Source: an uncultured Alphaproteobacteria bacterium (lineage in GTDB: Bacteria > Pseudomonadota > Alphaproteobacteria > Micropepsales > Micropepsaceae). From it: 35,530 nucleotides of DNA. The stretch lies in contig CAIUTH010000277.1 of the NCBI GenBank assembly GCA_903902075.1, positions 1 to 35,530 of the forward strand. Reading direction: 5' to 3'. The number at the start of each line of letters is the position of its first letter. The stretch's first letter is position 1. Below are positions 19,001 to 27,308 of this stretch, piece after piece. The translations under genes were made by a program, and so were the position numbers. Below the pieces are notes generated by a model that was not told the DNA's origin, did not search any database, and saw nothing but the letters and a program-made list of their open reading frames with translations.

Positions 19001-19466
19001 CATCGAGGGTCATCCAGACCGGCAGCACCCAGTCCAGCGTCTTCAGCGAACGCTTCAAAGACGGCCAGGCGGGATCATCCTTCCCCTGGAAGTTGGTATA
19101 GAAGCCGATGGCCAGGGCGCGGCCATCCTGCGGCTTGAGGATGGCGGGCAGCGCGCGGCTGGGCAGTGCGCTTTGCGCTTTGCGCAGCCGCGCGATTTCT
19201 TCCAGCCGGCGCTTTTGCGCCGCCGCCGCCAGCCGCTGAGCGCGCGCCAGCAGGCCGGGTTTCTGGGCCCGCTTGAGCACATTGGCCGGGGGCGCGGCCA
19301 CGCCCCGGCCCGGCAAGTCTAGGCCGGTGACCGGCGGGGCCAGCGCCAGGCTGGTGACAAAGCCCACCAGGATGACCAAGGCGGCGATGCCCACGACCCA
19401 GGCAACCACCTTGATGCGGGCGGCGCGGCGCCCGGAAGCGTCGAAGAAGATGGGCTTGTTGGCCAT
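16044..19466 (-). CDS. GH18-like / polysaccharide deacetylase / GT2 synthase fusion
   Basis: The 1140-residue protein carries three activities of exopolysaccharide synthesis. An N-terminal membrane anchor (about 18-43) and a coiled-coil-like Ala/Arg-rich stretch lead to a GH18-like domain (about 115-425) with GVTIDFEE (D232, E234) and LMAYDQ. A NodB-type deacetylase domain (about 490-695) has TFDDGPD (501-507), NHTYTH (553-558), RSPY (592-595) and MHD (660-662). A second membrane segment (about 715-752) precedes a processive GT2 domain with DAD (857-859), ED (948-949) and QRFRW (985-989). C-terminal membrane helices follow. GH18 plus deacetylase plus synthase resembles PgaB and PgaC in one chain, so a partly deacetylated beta-linked GlcNAc-type polymer is a reasonable guess. 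Start MANKPIFFD has AAGG just upstream. The upstream in-frame extension of 29 residues looks non-coding. Confidence 0.9.
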   Translation of the reverse strand: MANKPIFFDASGRRAARIKVVAWVVGIAALVILVGFVTSLALAPPVTGLDLPGRGVAAPPANVLKRAQKPGLLARAQRLAAAAQKRRLEEIARLRKAQSALPSRALPAILKPQDGRALAIGFYTNFQGKDDPAWPSLKRSLKTLDWVLPVWMTLDGDDMHLTTKWMDRRALDYIRTNKPSVAVLPVVQNAAGGRWDGAGLAKLLADPARSDKLLNDIMAFIAANKLQGVTIDFEEVPKSAHKDLEAFLTRMSAEFAPHDWIIAQAVPFDDEDWPYRTFADIVDYTMLMAYDQVDQDGPAGSISAQDWYEKTLDKRMRQLPADSTIVTLGSWAYDWAAKKPATVLSFEYAMATARDTSATVLFDPATNNPHFSYNDVDGEHQVWFLDGVTAFNQIHAADPYRPAGYALWKLGYEDPSILPLMGRRYGAGPPESLKHIQNDLENPDYDGFGEILRVESDPALGARSLTMEAATGDIVDESYDSMPTSYVIRRAGALPMKLALTFDDGPDPAWTPTILSILKEKKVPAAFFMIGSAMEAHPGLVQRVLASGHEVGNHTYTHPNLAEVPAAAVRLELNATQRLFQALTGRSMRFFRSPYLSDASPSDADELEPIKAAQALGYIEVTANLDTQDWENYTVPQMMALVNKGLTNPNPDLRGNVILMHDSGGDRSKTLTLLPQLIDTLRARGYSFVPLSELGGFKRDEVMPPLPFTISLYADRAVFLTISYLSQFLYYCFLGAIVLGVARLFVLAGLALWKKAQGPGTPMAGGDAAQKVTVLIPAFNEEKVIVTTVERILASDYSNMDVLVIDDGSKDHTAYIVRSHFMNDPRVGVISIPNGGKANALNVGLENAQGQVVVALDADTQFESTTISRLVRWFSDPSIGAVAGNAKVGNRINMITRWQALEYIVAQNLERRALSALDTLTVVPGAVGAWRRNVLRELGGFPADTLAEDQDLTIHIQTEGYRVHFDPAAVAWTEAPATVGGLAKQRFRWAYGTLQCLWKYRGITFNAEYGELGLVALPQVWLFQILLTTLAPVADLLLLWQLVAEYINYVQHVGTYTTDNLQIVGVYYAIFIVVDLLAAMTGFVLEKGEDWRLLWWLPLQRFGYRQIMYYVVLRSLWTALRGPFVGWGKLERHGTVKARA

Positions 19467-19608
19467 GGGCCTTAGATACAACTTGCCGGGGCTGGCGCGA
19501 AGAGGGTGCGCGTCATGGCGTCGCCACCCTGGGGTACATGGCGGGATACGCATAGCAAGCTGCGGCGTTCATGCTAATGAGGCATATAGCGATTCAGGGT
19601 GTTCCAAC

Positions 19609-19971
19609 GTGCCGTCTTATAATTGTGCGAAATGCCCGGGCTATTGCTGCTCCTATCCCCTGATCCCCCTGACCAAGCGTGACGTGGAGCGTCTGGCCAA
19701 GCATTTCGGCCTGGATTTCGAAGCGGCCAAGAAGAAATTCACCAAGGTGGATGCCGAGGCCAAATACGCCATGCGGCGCAAGGCCGATACGCACTTCGGC
19801 AAGATCTGCCAGTTCTTCGACACCACCAAGCGCTGCTGCACTATCTATCACGCCCGCCCCACCATCTGCCGGGAATATCCGGGCGGCGGTTGCGGCTATT
19901 ACGGGTTCCTGATGGCGGAGCGCAATTCGCAGGAAGACCCAACGCACGTGGCGTCCACCTGGAACGCTTGA
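19609..19971 (+). CDS. YkgJ-family cysteine-cluster protein
   Basis: This small cytoplasmic protein (120 residues from a GTG start) carries the CxxCx3CC signature near its N-terminus (C6, C9, C13, C14 in NCAKCPGYCC). Further cysteines lie at 67, 76, 77, 87 and 95, including KRCCTIYHARPTICREYP. The family (UPF0153/YkgJ) is predicted to bind zinc or an iron-sulfur cluster; its substrate is unknown. No in-frame ATG lies between the previous stop and the motif, so GTG at 19609 is chosen; AGGGTG stands seven bases upstream. It is divergent from the GH18/GT2 synthase, with about 140 bases between. It probably stands alone. A weak hairpin GCAGC / GCTGC follows the stop (19979-19995). Confidence 0.82.
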   Translation: MPSYNCAKCPGYCCSYPLIPLTKRDVERLAKHFGLDFEAAKKKFTKVDAEAKYAMRRKADTHFGKICQFFDTTKRCCTIYHARPTICREYPGGGCGYYGFLMAERNSQEDPTHVASTWNA

Positions 19972-20040
19972 TCCCGCCGCAGCATGTTGCGCTGCAGCAG
20001 CTAACACACGGACTTTCTTCATAAAATCGATGCGGGCCGC

Positions 20041-20106
20041 ATGACAGGACGCGTTTCCCTGCTCTAAGGTCCGCCCCTATCACGGGGAACGGCCGAGTTT
20101 GGCCGT
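20041..20106 (+). promoter_or_regulatory. Candidate promoter and structured leader of the permease gene
   Basis: -35 ATGACA (20041-20046, five of six), 16-base spacer, -10 TCTAAG (20063-20068, four of six). The predicted leader then contains CCCC / GGGG (20074-20077, 20084-20087) and ACGGCC / GGCCGT (20089-20094, 20101-20106), ending just before the Shine-Dalgarno AGGGGGA at 20111. No known riboswitch was recognised. Confidence 0.35.
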
Positions 20107-20125
20107 ATCAAGGGGGAACTGCTGC

Positions 20126-21805
20126 ATGCTGGGCTGGGCGCAAAATTACGATCCGTTCAACAATCCGTTGCTGTCGGCGCTGGTCGCCGCCATCCCGATG
20201 GTGCTGCTGCTGGCGATCATTGCCACCAACAAGATCACCGCCCACACCGCATCGGTCATCGCCATCGTGGTCGCCATCCTGGTGGTGATTTTCGCCTTCG
20301 GCATGCCCGCCGAGCTGGCCTTCAAGGTCACCGGGCTGGGGGTCGTTTCCGGCCTGTTCCCAATCGGCTGGATCATCCTGAACGTGATCTTCCTGTACCG
20401 CCTGACGGTGGACAAAGGCCTGTTCGCGGTCTTCCAGCATTCGCTGGGTTCCATCACCCCGGACAGGCGGCTGCAGCTTCTGCTGATCGCCTTCTGCTTC
20501 GGCGCCTTCTTCGAAGGTGCGGCCGGTTTCGGCACACCCGTCGCGGTGACCGCCGCCATGCTGATGGGCCTGGGCTTCTCGCCGCTGGCTGCTGCCGGCC
20601 TGTCCCTAATCGCCGACACCGCCACCGTGGCCTTCGGCGCCCTGGGCACCCCGATCCAGGCCCTGTCGGCCTCCACCGGCTATGACCCCTTCATCCTGGG
20701 CCAGATTATCGGGCGGCAGTCGTCCTTCTTCGCCCTGCTCATTCCCTTCTGGCTGGTGTTCGCGCTGGTCGGCTGGCGGAAGATGTGGGACGTGTGGCCC
20801 GCCATCGTGGTCGCGGGCGTCAGCTTCGCGGTGCCGCAGTACCTGATTTCCAACTACATCAACCCCTGGATCGTGGACATCGCAGCCGGCGGCTGCGCCA
20901 TGGCGTGCCTGATCCTGTTCCTGCGCGTGTGGCAGCCCAAGGAAATCTGGACCTCGACCAAGCTGTGGGGCACCAACGACACCTCCGCTGAAGGAAGGCC
21001 TGCGCCCGTGGCGCTTGCGCAGCTTCCCACCGGCAAGGAAATCTTCAAGGCCTGGGTGCCGTGGCTGATCCTGTGCGTCGTGCTGGGCATCTGGGCGACC
21101 GGCTGGTGGAAGGGCCTGGTCAATCCCCTGTTCTCGCCCACCTATCATGTGCCGGGGCTGGACAAGTTGATCCACCGCGTGCCGCCCATCGTGGCCAAGG
21201 CGACGGACGAGCCGGCTGTGTTCGCCTTCACCTTCCTGTCCTATAGCGGCACGGGCATCCTGCTGACCTCGCTGATTGCCGGTTTGCTGATGGGCTACAA
21301 GCCCATCGAACTGGTGCGCAACTACATCAAGACCATGTGGGTGGTGCGCTATTCCATCATCACCATCGCGGCGATGCTGGCGCTGGGCACCCTGACCCGC
21401 TTCTCGGGCGTGGACGGCACCCTGGGCCTGGCCTTTGCCCGCACCGGTATCCTCTATCCCTTCTTCGGCACCGTTCTGGGCTGGGTTGGCGTGGCGGCGA
21501 CCGGATCGGACACTGCCGCCAACGTGCTGTTCGGCGGCCTGCAGAAGATCACCGCCCAGCAGCTAGGCCTCAACCCCGTGCTAATGGCGGCCGCCAACTC
21601 CACCGGCGGCGTGATGGGCAAGATGATCGACACCCAGTCCATCGTGGTGGCCGCGACCGCCACCGGCTGGTACGGCCATGAAGGCTCGATCCTGCGCTTT
21701 GTCTTCTGGCACTCCATCATCCTGGTCAGCCTGGTGGGCATCATGGTGATGCTGCAGGCCTATGTGCCGCTCTTCCAGATGACGGTGCCGGTAGTCCCGC
21801 TGTAA
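20126..21805 (+). CDS. L-lactate/glycolate permease (LctP family)
   Basis: This is a proton-linked carboxylate permease of the LctP/LldP/GlcA family (PF02652) in the inner membrane. The 559-residue chain has full family length with about 13 hydrophobic segments. It contains the family core [18 protein letters not shown] and, further on, [17 protein letters not shown]. The C-terminal half has [22 protein letters not shown] and [11 protein letters not shown], also typical. The chosen ATG follows AAGGGGG by about nine bases; a nine-residue in-frame extension lacks a site. Sequence alone does not separate lactate from glycolate transport. The next gene, malate synthase G, is a partner of GlcA in the E. 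coli glc operon, which tips the guess toward glycolate. A strong terminator lies between the two genes. Confidence 0.93.
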   Translation: MLGWAQNYDPFNNPLLSALVAAIPMVLLLAIIATNKITAHTASVIAIVVAILVVIFAFGMPAELAFKVTGLGVVSGLFPIGWIILNVIFLYRLTVDKGLFAVFQHSLGSITPDRRLQLLLIAFCFGAFFEGAAGFGTPVAVTAAMLMGLGFSPLAAAGLSLIADTATVAFGALGTPIQALSASTGYDPFILGQIIGRQSSFFALLIPFWLVFALVGWRKMWDVWPAIVVAGVSFAVPQYLISNYINPWIVDIAAGGCAMACLILFLRVWQPKEIWTSTKLWGTNDTSAEGRPAPVALAQLPTGKEIFKAWVPWLILCVVLGIWATGWWKGLVNPLFSPTYHVPGLDKLIHRVPPIVAKATDEPAVFAFTFLSYSGTGILLTSLIAGLLMGYKPIELVRNYIKTMWVVRYSIITIAAMLALGTLTRFSGVDGTLGLAFARTGILYPFFGTVLGWVGVAATGSDTAANVLFGGLQKITAQQLGLNPVLMAAANSTGGVMGKMIDTQSIVVAATATGWYGHEGSILRFVFWHSIILVSLVGIMVMLQAYVPLFQMTVPVVPL

Positions 21806-21831
21806 CGGGCCGCGGCAAACAGAACGCGATC

Positions 21832-21859
21832 AGGCCGGGCCGCAATGCCCGGCCTTTTC
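21832..21859 (+). terminator. Intrinsic terminator after the permease gene
   Basis: AGGCCGGGC / GCCCGGCCT (21832-21840, 21847-21855) form a nine-pair stem with loop CGCAAT, followed by TTTTC. This separates most permease transcription from malate synthase. Confidence 0.85.
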
Positions 21860-21911
21860 ATTTGTGCGGGTGGGTTTTAGGCTGTGCCCAACCCTTAAAA
21901 AGAAGAGCGTC

Positions 21912-24047
21912 ATGGTGGAGAGAATTTCGGTTGCCGGCCTGTCTGTGGCGCAGCCCCTGTATGATTTCATCACCCGCAAGGCGTTGCCCGGCAGCGGTGT
22001 CGACCCGGAGAAATTCTGGTCCGGCTTTGCCGCCCTGGCCGTGAAATTGATGCCGCAGAACAAGGCGCTGCTGGCCGAGCGCGACCGACTGCAGGCCGCT
22101 ATCGATGAATGGCACAAAAAGAATCCGGCCCGGCCCATCGATGCCGCTGCCTATACCGCCTTCCTGAAAGACATCGGCTACCTGGTGCCCGAAGGCGCCG
22201 ACTTCCAGATCGGCACCACCAATGTCGATCCGGAAATCGCCACCATCGCGGGACCGCAGCTGGTGGTGCCGCTGACCAATGCGCGCTTTGCCCTGAACGC
22301 CGCCAACGCGCGCTGGGGCAGCCTGTATGATGCGCTGTACGGCACCGACGCCATCCCGCAGGACGGCGAGCTGGCGGCCGGCAAGGGCTACAATCCCAAG
22401 CGCGGCGAACGCGTCATCGCCCTGGCCCGTGACGTGCTGGACGGAGCAGCTCCATTGGCGGGCGGTTCGTGGAAGGATATCGGCGCGCTGACGATTGAGA
22501 ATGGATCGCTCAGGCCGGACCTGAAGAACTCGTCCCAGTTCAAGGGTTACGTCGGCGATGTCGATGCCCCGTCCATCATTCTGCTGGTGCACAACAACCT
22601 GCACATCGAAATCCATGTCGATCGCACCACGCCCATCGGCAAGACCGACAATGCAGGCATCAGCGATGTCGTGCTGGAATCGGCCATCACCACCATCATG
22701 GACTGCGAAGACTCCATCGCCGCGGTGGATGCGCAAGACAAGGCCGATGCATACAGCAACTGGCTGGGGCTGATGAATGGCACCTTGAGCGCCAGCTTCG
22801 AGAAGGGCGGCAAGACGCTGGAGCGCCGCGCCAACCCGGACCGCAGCTATACCGGCACGGATGGCAAGACGCTCACCCTGCCCGGCCGCAGCCTGCTCTT
22901 TATCCGCAATGTCGGCCATCTGATGACCAGCGACGCCATCCTGTTGCCGGATGGCAGTGAAATTGGCGAAGGCCTGATGGACGGCGTGGTTACTTCGCTG
23001 GTGGGGCTGCATGACATCAAGGGCAAGCGCGCCAACAGCCGCAAGGGCAGCATTTATATCGTCAAGCCCAAGATGCACGGTCCCGCCGAAGTCGCCTTCA
23101 CCAACACCATGTTCGATCGTATCGAGGACCTGCTGGGCCTGGAACGGCACACCATCAAGATGGGCGTGATGGACGAGGAACGCCGCACCTCCACCAACCT
23201 GAAAGAATGCATCCGCGCCGCCAGGGATCGCATCGTCTTCATCAATACCGGATTCCTGGACCGCACCGGCGACGAGATGCACACCTCGATGTATGCCGGC
23301 CCCATGGTGCGCAAGGGCGAAATGAAGACCAGCAAATGGCTGTCCGCTTACGAAGACCAGAATGTCGATATCGGCCTGGCCTGCGGGTTCCAGGACAAGG
23401 CGCAGATCGGCAAGGGCATGTGGGCGATGCCCGACAAGATGGCCGACATGCTGAAGGCCAAGATCGGCCATCCCAATGCCGGCGCCAGCTGCGCCTGGGT
23501 GCCATCACCCACCGCCGCCACGCTCCATGCGCTGCATTATCACCAGCTCAACGTGAAGGCGCGGCAGGACGAATTGAAATCGCGCCCGCGCGCCAAGCTG
23601 TCTGACATCCTCACCATCCCGCTGGCCGACCGGCCCAACTGGTCGCCGGAGGAAGTGCAGCAGGAACTGGACAACAATGCCCAGGGCATCCTGGGCTATG
23701 TCGTGCGCTGGGTGGACCAGGGCGTCGGCTGCTCCAAGGTGCCGGACATCCACAATGTCGGGTTGATGGAAGACCGCGCCACCTTGCGCATTTCCAGCCA
23801 GCACATCGCCAACTGGCTGCAGCACGGCATCTGCAAGCCGGAGCAAGTCACCGAAACCCTCAAGCGCATGGCCAAGGTGGTGGACCAGCAGAACTCAGGC
23901 GATCCCCTGTATCAGCCGATGGCGCCGGCTTACGACGGCATTGCCTTCAAGGCGGCCAGCGACCTGGTGTTCAAGGGCAAGGAACAGCCGAGCGGCTATA
24001 CCGAACCGCTGCTGCACCAGGCGCGCCGCGACTTGAAGGGCGACTGA
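21912..24047 (+). CDS. glcB: Malate synthase G
   Basis: The enzyme condenses glyoxylate with acetyl-CoA to malate and CoA in the cytoplasm (glyoxylate and glycolate use). With 711 residues it has the length of the monomeric G isoform. Typical motifs are visible: [17 protein letters not shown] with the catalytic Arg, [18 protein letters not shown] with metal-binding acids, and [18 protein letters not shown] holding the general-base Asp. The N-terminal FITRKALPG and DFWSG-like EKFWSGF segments also match. AAGAG lies six bases before the ATG; an upstream in-frame extension of 16 residues reads back into the leader. The leader holds a nested hairpin, GGGTT / AACCC around GGC / GCC (about 21873-21896), which could matter for expression. 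A terminator shared with leuB follows. Confidence 0.97.
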   Translation: MVERISVAGLSVAQPLYDFITRKALPGSGVDPEKFWSGFAALAVKLMPQNKALLAERDRLQAAIDEWHKKNPARPIDAAAYTAFLKDIGYLVPEGADFQIGTTNVDPEIATIAGPQLVVPLTNARFALNAANARWGSLYDALYGTDAIPQDGELAAGKGYNPKRGERVIALARDVLDGAAPLAGGSWKDIGALTIENGSLRPDLKNSSQFKGYVGDVDAPSIILLVHNNLHIEIHVDRTTPIGKTDNAGISDVVLESAITTIMDCEDSIAAVDAQDKADAYSNWLGLMNGTLSASFEKGGKTLERRANPDRSYTGTDGKTLTLPGRSLLFIRNVGHLMTSDAILLPDGSEIGEGLMDGVVTSLVGLHDIKGKRANSRKGSIYIVKPKMHGPAEVAFTNTMFDRIEDLLGLERHTIKMGVMDEERRTSTNLKECIRAARDRIVFINTGFLDRTGDEMHTSMYAGPMVRKGEMKTSKWLSAYEDQNVDIGLACGFQDKAQIGKGMWAMPDKMADMLKAKIGHPNAGASCAWVPSPTAATLHALHYHQLNVKARQDELKSRPRAKLSDILTIPLADRPNWSPEEVQQELDNNAQGILGYVVRWVDQGVGCSKVPDIHNVGLMEDRATLRISSQHIANWLQHGICKPEQVTETLKRMAKVVDQQNSGDPLYQPMAPAYDGIAFKAASDLVFKGKEQPSGYTEPLLHQARRDLKGD

Positions 24048-24058
24048 CCAAAAGAAAT

Positions 24059-24083
24059 AGGCCCCTGGCGGGGCCTTTTTTTA
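24059..24083. terminator. Bidirectional terminator between glcB and leuB
   Basis: AGGCCCC / GGGGCCT (24059-24065, 24070-24076) with loop TGGC is followed by a seven-T tract on the plus strand. On the minus strand it is followed by TATTTCTTTT, so it serves both convergent genes. Confidence 0.88.
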
Positions 24084-24100
24084 TTTCGCGTGATCGGCGA

Positions 24101-25204
24101 TCAGTTCGACTTGTCCAGCGCCTTCAGGATGGCATCGGTCATCGCCGTGGTACCGACCTTGGTCATGCCCGGCTGCATGATGTCGCCGGTGCGGAAGCCA
24201 TCGGCCAGCACCGTGTCGACCGCCTTTTCCAGCCGTGCCGCTTCGTCCTTCATGCCGAAGGAATAACGCAGGCACATGGCGAAGGAGAGAATGGAGGCAA
24301 TCGGGTTGGCCAGGCCCTGGCCGGCGATGTCGGGCGCCGAGCCGTGGATGGGTTCATACAGCGCCGACGGCAGGCCATTGGCCTTCTTGTCGCCCAGCGA
24401 GGCGGAGGGCAGCATGCCGATGGAGCCGGTGAGCTGGGCCGCTTCATCCGACAGCACGTCGCCGAACAAATTGTCGGTGACCAGCACGTCGAACTGCTTG
24501 GGATTGCGCACCAGCTGCATGGCGGCGTTGTCGGCCAGGATATGGTGCAGTTCCACGTCGGAATATTCGCGCTTGTGCAGGTCGGTGACGACTTCCTTCC
24601 ACAACACGCCGGTGACCATCACATTGGACTTTTCGGCACTGTGCACCCTGTTGCCGCGCAGGCGGGCCATGTCGAAGGCGACGCGGCAGACCCGTTCGAT
24701 CTCGCTGGTGGTGTAAACGCCGGTATCCACGGCGCGCTTCTGGCCGTCGGCCAGGGTAGTGGTTTCCTTGGGCTCGCCGAAATAGACGCCGCCCATCAAC
24801 TCGCGCACGATCAGGATATCCAGACCCGCCACGATTTCGGGCTTGAGGGTGGATGCATCCTTCAACGCATCAAAGCACAGCGCCGGGCGCAGGTTGGCGT
24901 AAACGCCCATGTCCTTGCGTACGCGCAACAGACCACGCTCGGCGCGCTTTTCAAACGGCAGGCCATCCCATTTGGGGCCGCCCACCGAACCCATCAGCAC
25001 CGCATCGGCGGCGATGGCCTTCACAAAGGTCTCATCCGGATCGGGACGGCCGGTGGCGTCGATTGCCGCACCGCCCAGCAGCGCTTCCTCGGTCTTGTAG
25101 GGCAGCCCCTTCTGGCCGTACCAGCCGACCACGCGCATGGTGGCGTCCAACACTTCGGGACCGATGCCGTCACCCGGCAGCAGAAGCAGCTTGTATTCGT
25201 TCAT
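24101..25204 (-). CDS. leuB: 3-isopropylmalate dehydrogenase
   Basis: The enzyme oxidises and decarboxylates 3-isopropylmalate to 2-oxoisocaproate with NAD, the third dedicated step of leucine synthesis, in the cytoplasm. The 367-residue chain has standard length. It shows the N-terminal [12 protein letters not shown], the substrate loop Arg residues in [21 protein letters not shown], the Lys/Tyr region ELMGGVYFG, the metal Asp residues in [15 protein letters not shown], and the NAD site [18 protein letters not shown] precedes the ATG by six bases. It follows leuD at 24 bases, so the two form an operon. No frameshift or missing motif was seen. Confidence 0.98.
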   Translation of the reverse strand: MNEYKLLLLPGDGIGPEVLDATMRVVGWYGQKGLPYKTEEALLGGAAIDATGRPDPDETFVKAIAADAVLMGSVGGPKWDGLPFEKRAERGLLRVRKDMGVYANLRPALCFDALKDASTLKPEIVAGLDILIVRELMGGVYFGEPKETTTLADGQKRAVDTGVYTTSEIERVCRVAFDMARLRGNRVHSAEKSNVMVTGVLWKEVVTDLHKREYSDVELHHILADNAAMQLVRNPKQFDVLVTDNLFGDVLSDEAAQLTGSIGMLPSASLGDKKANGLPSALYEPIHGSAPDIAGQGLANPIASILSFAMCLRYSFGMKDEAARLEKAVDTVLADGFRTGDIMQPGMTKVGTTAMTDAILKALDKSN

Positions 25205-25228
25205 GGGAATCTTCCTAAAGCGGCCGGG

Positions 25229-25825
25229 CTAGAGCCAGGGCAGCTGGTTCTTTTCGTAAGCGTCGATTTTCTCGCCGGCCCGCAGGGTGAGCGCGATATC
25301 GTCCCAGCCGTTCAGCAGCACCTGGCGGCGGAAAGGATCGAGATCGAACTTGATCATGCCACCGTCGGGGCCGCGGATTTCCAGCTTCTCAAGATCGATG
25401 GAGATCACGGCGTTGGCACCGCGTTCCGCATCGTCCATCAGCTTGTCGACCTGCTCCTGCGGCAGCTTGATGGGCAGGATGCCGTTCTTGAAGCAGTTGC
25501 CATAGAAGATGTCGGCGAAGCTGGGTGCGATGACGCAGCGGATGCCAAAATCCAGCAGCGCCCAGGGCGCATGCTCGCGCGACGAGCCGCAGCCGAAATT
25601 CTCGCCCGTCACCAGGATCTTGGCCTTGCGATAGGCGGGCTTGTTCAGCACGAAGTCCGGCTTCTCGGAGCCGTCCTGGTTGAAGCGCATCTCGTCGAAC
25701 AGCGCCTTGCCCAATCCGGTGCGCTGGATCGTCTTCAGATATTGCTTGGGGATGATCATGTCGGTGTCGACATTGATCATGTTCAGGGGGGCGGCGACGC
25801 CCTCGAGCTTTGTGAATGGTTCCAT
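25229..25825 (-). CDS. leuD: 3-isopropylmalate dehydratase, small subunit
   Basis: LeuD is the small (swivel) subunit of isopropylmalate isomerase, which pairs with the iron-sulfur subunit LeuC. The 198-residue chain carries [15 protein letters not shown] at the start and [17 protein letters not shown], the family signature, in the middle. [21 protein letters not shown] follows. Start MEPFTKLEG matches family N-termini. No Shine-Dalgarno is visible, and a promoter-like pair lies so close that the message may be leaderless. leuB follows directly. leuC is not in this window: upstream of leuD there is only a terminator and a transporter gene, so leuC must be elsewhere. An in-frame extension of 30 residues crosses the terminator and is rejected. 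Confidence 0.97.
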   Translation of the reverse strand: MEPFTKLEGVAAPLNMINVDTDMIIPKQYLKTIQRTGLGKALFDEMRFNQDGSEKPDFVLNKPAYRKAKILVTGENFGCGSSREHAPWALLDFGIRCVIAPSFADIFYGNCFKNGILPIKLPQEQVDKLMDDAERGANAVISIDLEKLEIRGPDGGMIKFDLDPFRRQVLLNGWDDIALTLRAGEKIDAYEKNQLPWL

Positions 25826-25834
25826 GGCGGCGGG

Positions 25835-25862
25835 ACCATAGCCAATTTCGCGGAAAAGTGAA
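25835..25862 (-). promoter_or_regulatory. Candidate promoter of leuD-leuB
   Basis: On the minus strand: -35 TTCACT (25862-25857), 16-base spacer, -10 TATGGT (25840-25835), each matching consensus at four of six positions. Only nine bases separate the -10 from the leuD ATG, which predicts a leader of about one to four bases. Confidence 0.4.
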
Positions 25863-25880
25863 CACCCCGCCCAGGAAACA

Positions 25881-25906
25881 AAAAACCCGGCAAAAGCCGG
25901 GTTTTT
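25881..25906. terminator. Strong symmetrical terminator between the MFS gene and leuD
   Basis: AAAAACCCGGC / GCCGGGTTTTT (25881-25891, 25896-25906) is an eleven-pair stem with loop AAAA. The A and T arms provide a T tract on both strands. It ends the minus-strand transporter transcript before the leuD promoter. Confidence 0.9.
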
Positions 25907-25927
25907 CGCGTCCATTACCGGCTCCGG

Positions 25928-27214
25928 TCACATCACCGGGCCGGTGGTGTCCGGCGCCAGCTTGCGCCCGGCATCGATCTGGGTGAACAGGACCGCGCCC
26001 ACCACCGAAAGCCCCGCCACGACATAGAAAGCTTCGTTCCAGCCGTAATATTTGACGATGAAGCCCGTGGCCGTCGCGACGAGGGCGCCGCCAATATTGC
26101 CGAAGGTGTTCATGACCGCCGAACAGGAGCCGGCAAAGCTGCCGCCAATGTCCAGCGTCACGGCCCAGGCATTACCGACCACCAGCTCCAGCCCGAATAC
26201 GCCGATGCCGAACATGGCGGCGGTCATGTAGGGATCGCGCGTCCAGCAGCCCAGCGGAATGAAGATCGCGCCGATGATGAAACCGGTGATCGCCACGCTC
26301 TGGCGGGCAAACTTGATGCGCCCGGTGCGGTGAATGATCATGTCGGAGAACAATCCGCCGCAGACATCGCCCACCACGGCCGCGGCCAGGGTCAGGCTGG
26401 CGAAGAAGCCCATCTCGGCCAGGCTGTAGCCGCGATCGGCGCTGAGATATTTGGGATACCAGGCCAGGAACATGTTGATGCCATAGCCGTAGCAGAAATA
26501 CATGGTGGCCAGGATCCACATCTGGCGGCTGCGCAGGATCAGCTTCCACGGGATCGGCTGGCGCTTCTTGGCGGCCGCGCCCAGCGCGCCCACGATCTTG
26601 TGGCGCTCACCCGCATTGACGCCGGCATGCTCGCGGGGAACGTCGCGATAGTACCAGAACCAGACACCGGCCCAGACGATGCCCACCAGCGCGAACACGA
26701 AGAAGGGCATGTGCCAGCTGTACATGCCGATCATGGTCGCCACCAGCACGGGGGTCATCGCACTGGCCAGACGCGAGCCGGCATGGGTGGTGCCCTGGGC
26801 AATGCCGCGTTCACCGGGCAGCATCCAGCGCGACAGCGCGCGGTTGGAAATCGGGAAGGCGCCGGCCTCGCCCATGCCGATCAGGAACAGGCAGACCATC
26901 AGCATCGGCAGCGACGAGGCAATGCCGGTCAGGAATGTAAAGACCGACCACCACACCACCACGCTGGCCAGGGCGATGCGCGGACCGACCCGGTCGCCGA
27001 ACCACCCGCCGGGAATTTGGAACAGCGCATAGGCGATCTGGTAGCAGCCCAGAACCAGGCCCATGGTCTCAATCGGAAAGCCGTATTCCTTCTGGATCGA
27101 CGGCAGGGCGTTGGAAAGCAGCACCCGGTCCAGGTAGGTGATGAAATAGACCAGAACCACCAGGCCCAGCATGATGTAACGCACGCGCGTCGGACGGGCA
27201 CTGGCGATGGACAT
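25928..27214 (-). CDS. MFS transporter, anion:cation symporter (sugar-acid) type
   Basis: This 428-residue, 12-helix inner-membrane transporter resembles the ACS family (GudP, GarP, ExuT, DgoT), which take up hexonates, hexarates and hexuronates with protons. Helix 1 has YFITYLDRVLLSNALPSIQKEYG, where the Asp-Arg pair is an ACS hallmark. The loop 2-3 motif reads GGWFGDRVGPR, and helix 4 has GMGEAGAFPISNRALSRW, also characteristic of ACS. The helix 11 region has NTFGNIGGALVATATGFI. AAGGGGG stands seven bases before the ATG. Closeness to galactonate-type genes suggests galactonate or 2-keto-3-deoxygalactonate as substrate, which is inference. The upstream minus-strand gene is the secreted amidohydrolase, 94 bases away with a large hairpin between, so the two may be cotranscribed. 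Confidence 0.88.
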   Translation of the reverse strand: MSIASARPTRVRYIMLGLVVLVYFITYLDRVLLSNALPSIQKEYGFPIETMGLVLGCYQIAYALFQIPGGWFGDRVGPRIALASVVVWWSVFTFLTGIASSLPMLMVCLFLIGMGEAGAFPISNRALSRWMLPGERGIAQGTTHAGSRLASAMTPVLVATMIGMYSWHMPFFVFALVGIVWAGVWFWYYRDVPREHAGVNAGERHKIVGALGAAAKKRQPIPWKLILRSRQMWILATMYFCYGYGINMFLAWYPKYLSADRGYSLAEMGFFASLTLAAAVVGDVCGGLFSDMIIHRTGRIKFARQSVAITGFIIGAIFIPLGCWTRDPYMTAAMFGIGVFGLELVVGNAWAVTLDIGGSFAGSCSAVMNTFGNIGGALVATATGFIVKYYGWNEAFYVVAGLSVVGAVLFTQIDAGRKLAPDTTGPVM

Positions 27215-27232
27215 TGCGTTTCCCCCTTAGCA

Positions 27233-27270
27233 ATTCCGCGCGGATGGCCCCTGGCCACCCGCGCCGGAAT
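27233..27270 (-). promoter_or_regulatory. Long intergenic hairpin between amidohydrolase and MFS genes
   Basis: The arms ATTCCG-CGCGG-TGGCC and GGCCA-CCGCG-CGGAAT pair over 16 base pairs (27233-27249 with 27253-27270), with one A.C mismatch, one bulged C and loop CCT. No T tract follows in either direction, so it is not an obvious intrinsic terminator. It ends about nine bases before the Shine-Dalgarno region of the MFS gene. It may be an mRNA processing or stability element. Confidence 0.6.
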
Positions 27271-27308
27271 GCTGATTACCGTCACAAAAACGGCGTTTGC
27301 GTGACCAC

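Noticed and set aside
16482-19322. A 946-residue open frame opposite the GH18/deacetylase/GT2 gene
   Set aside because: Same antisense artefact: low-complexity His/Gln/Arg composition and no domain, while the minus-strand frame has all catalytic motifs.
20070-20110. Tandem hairpins in the permease leader considered as a riboswitch
   Set aside because: Only two short simple stems, no recognisable aptamer core and no alternative terminator structure.
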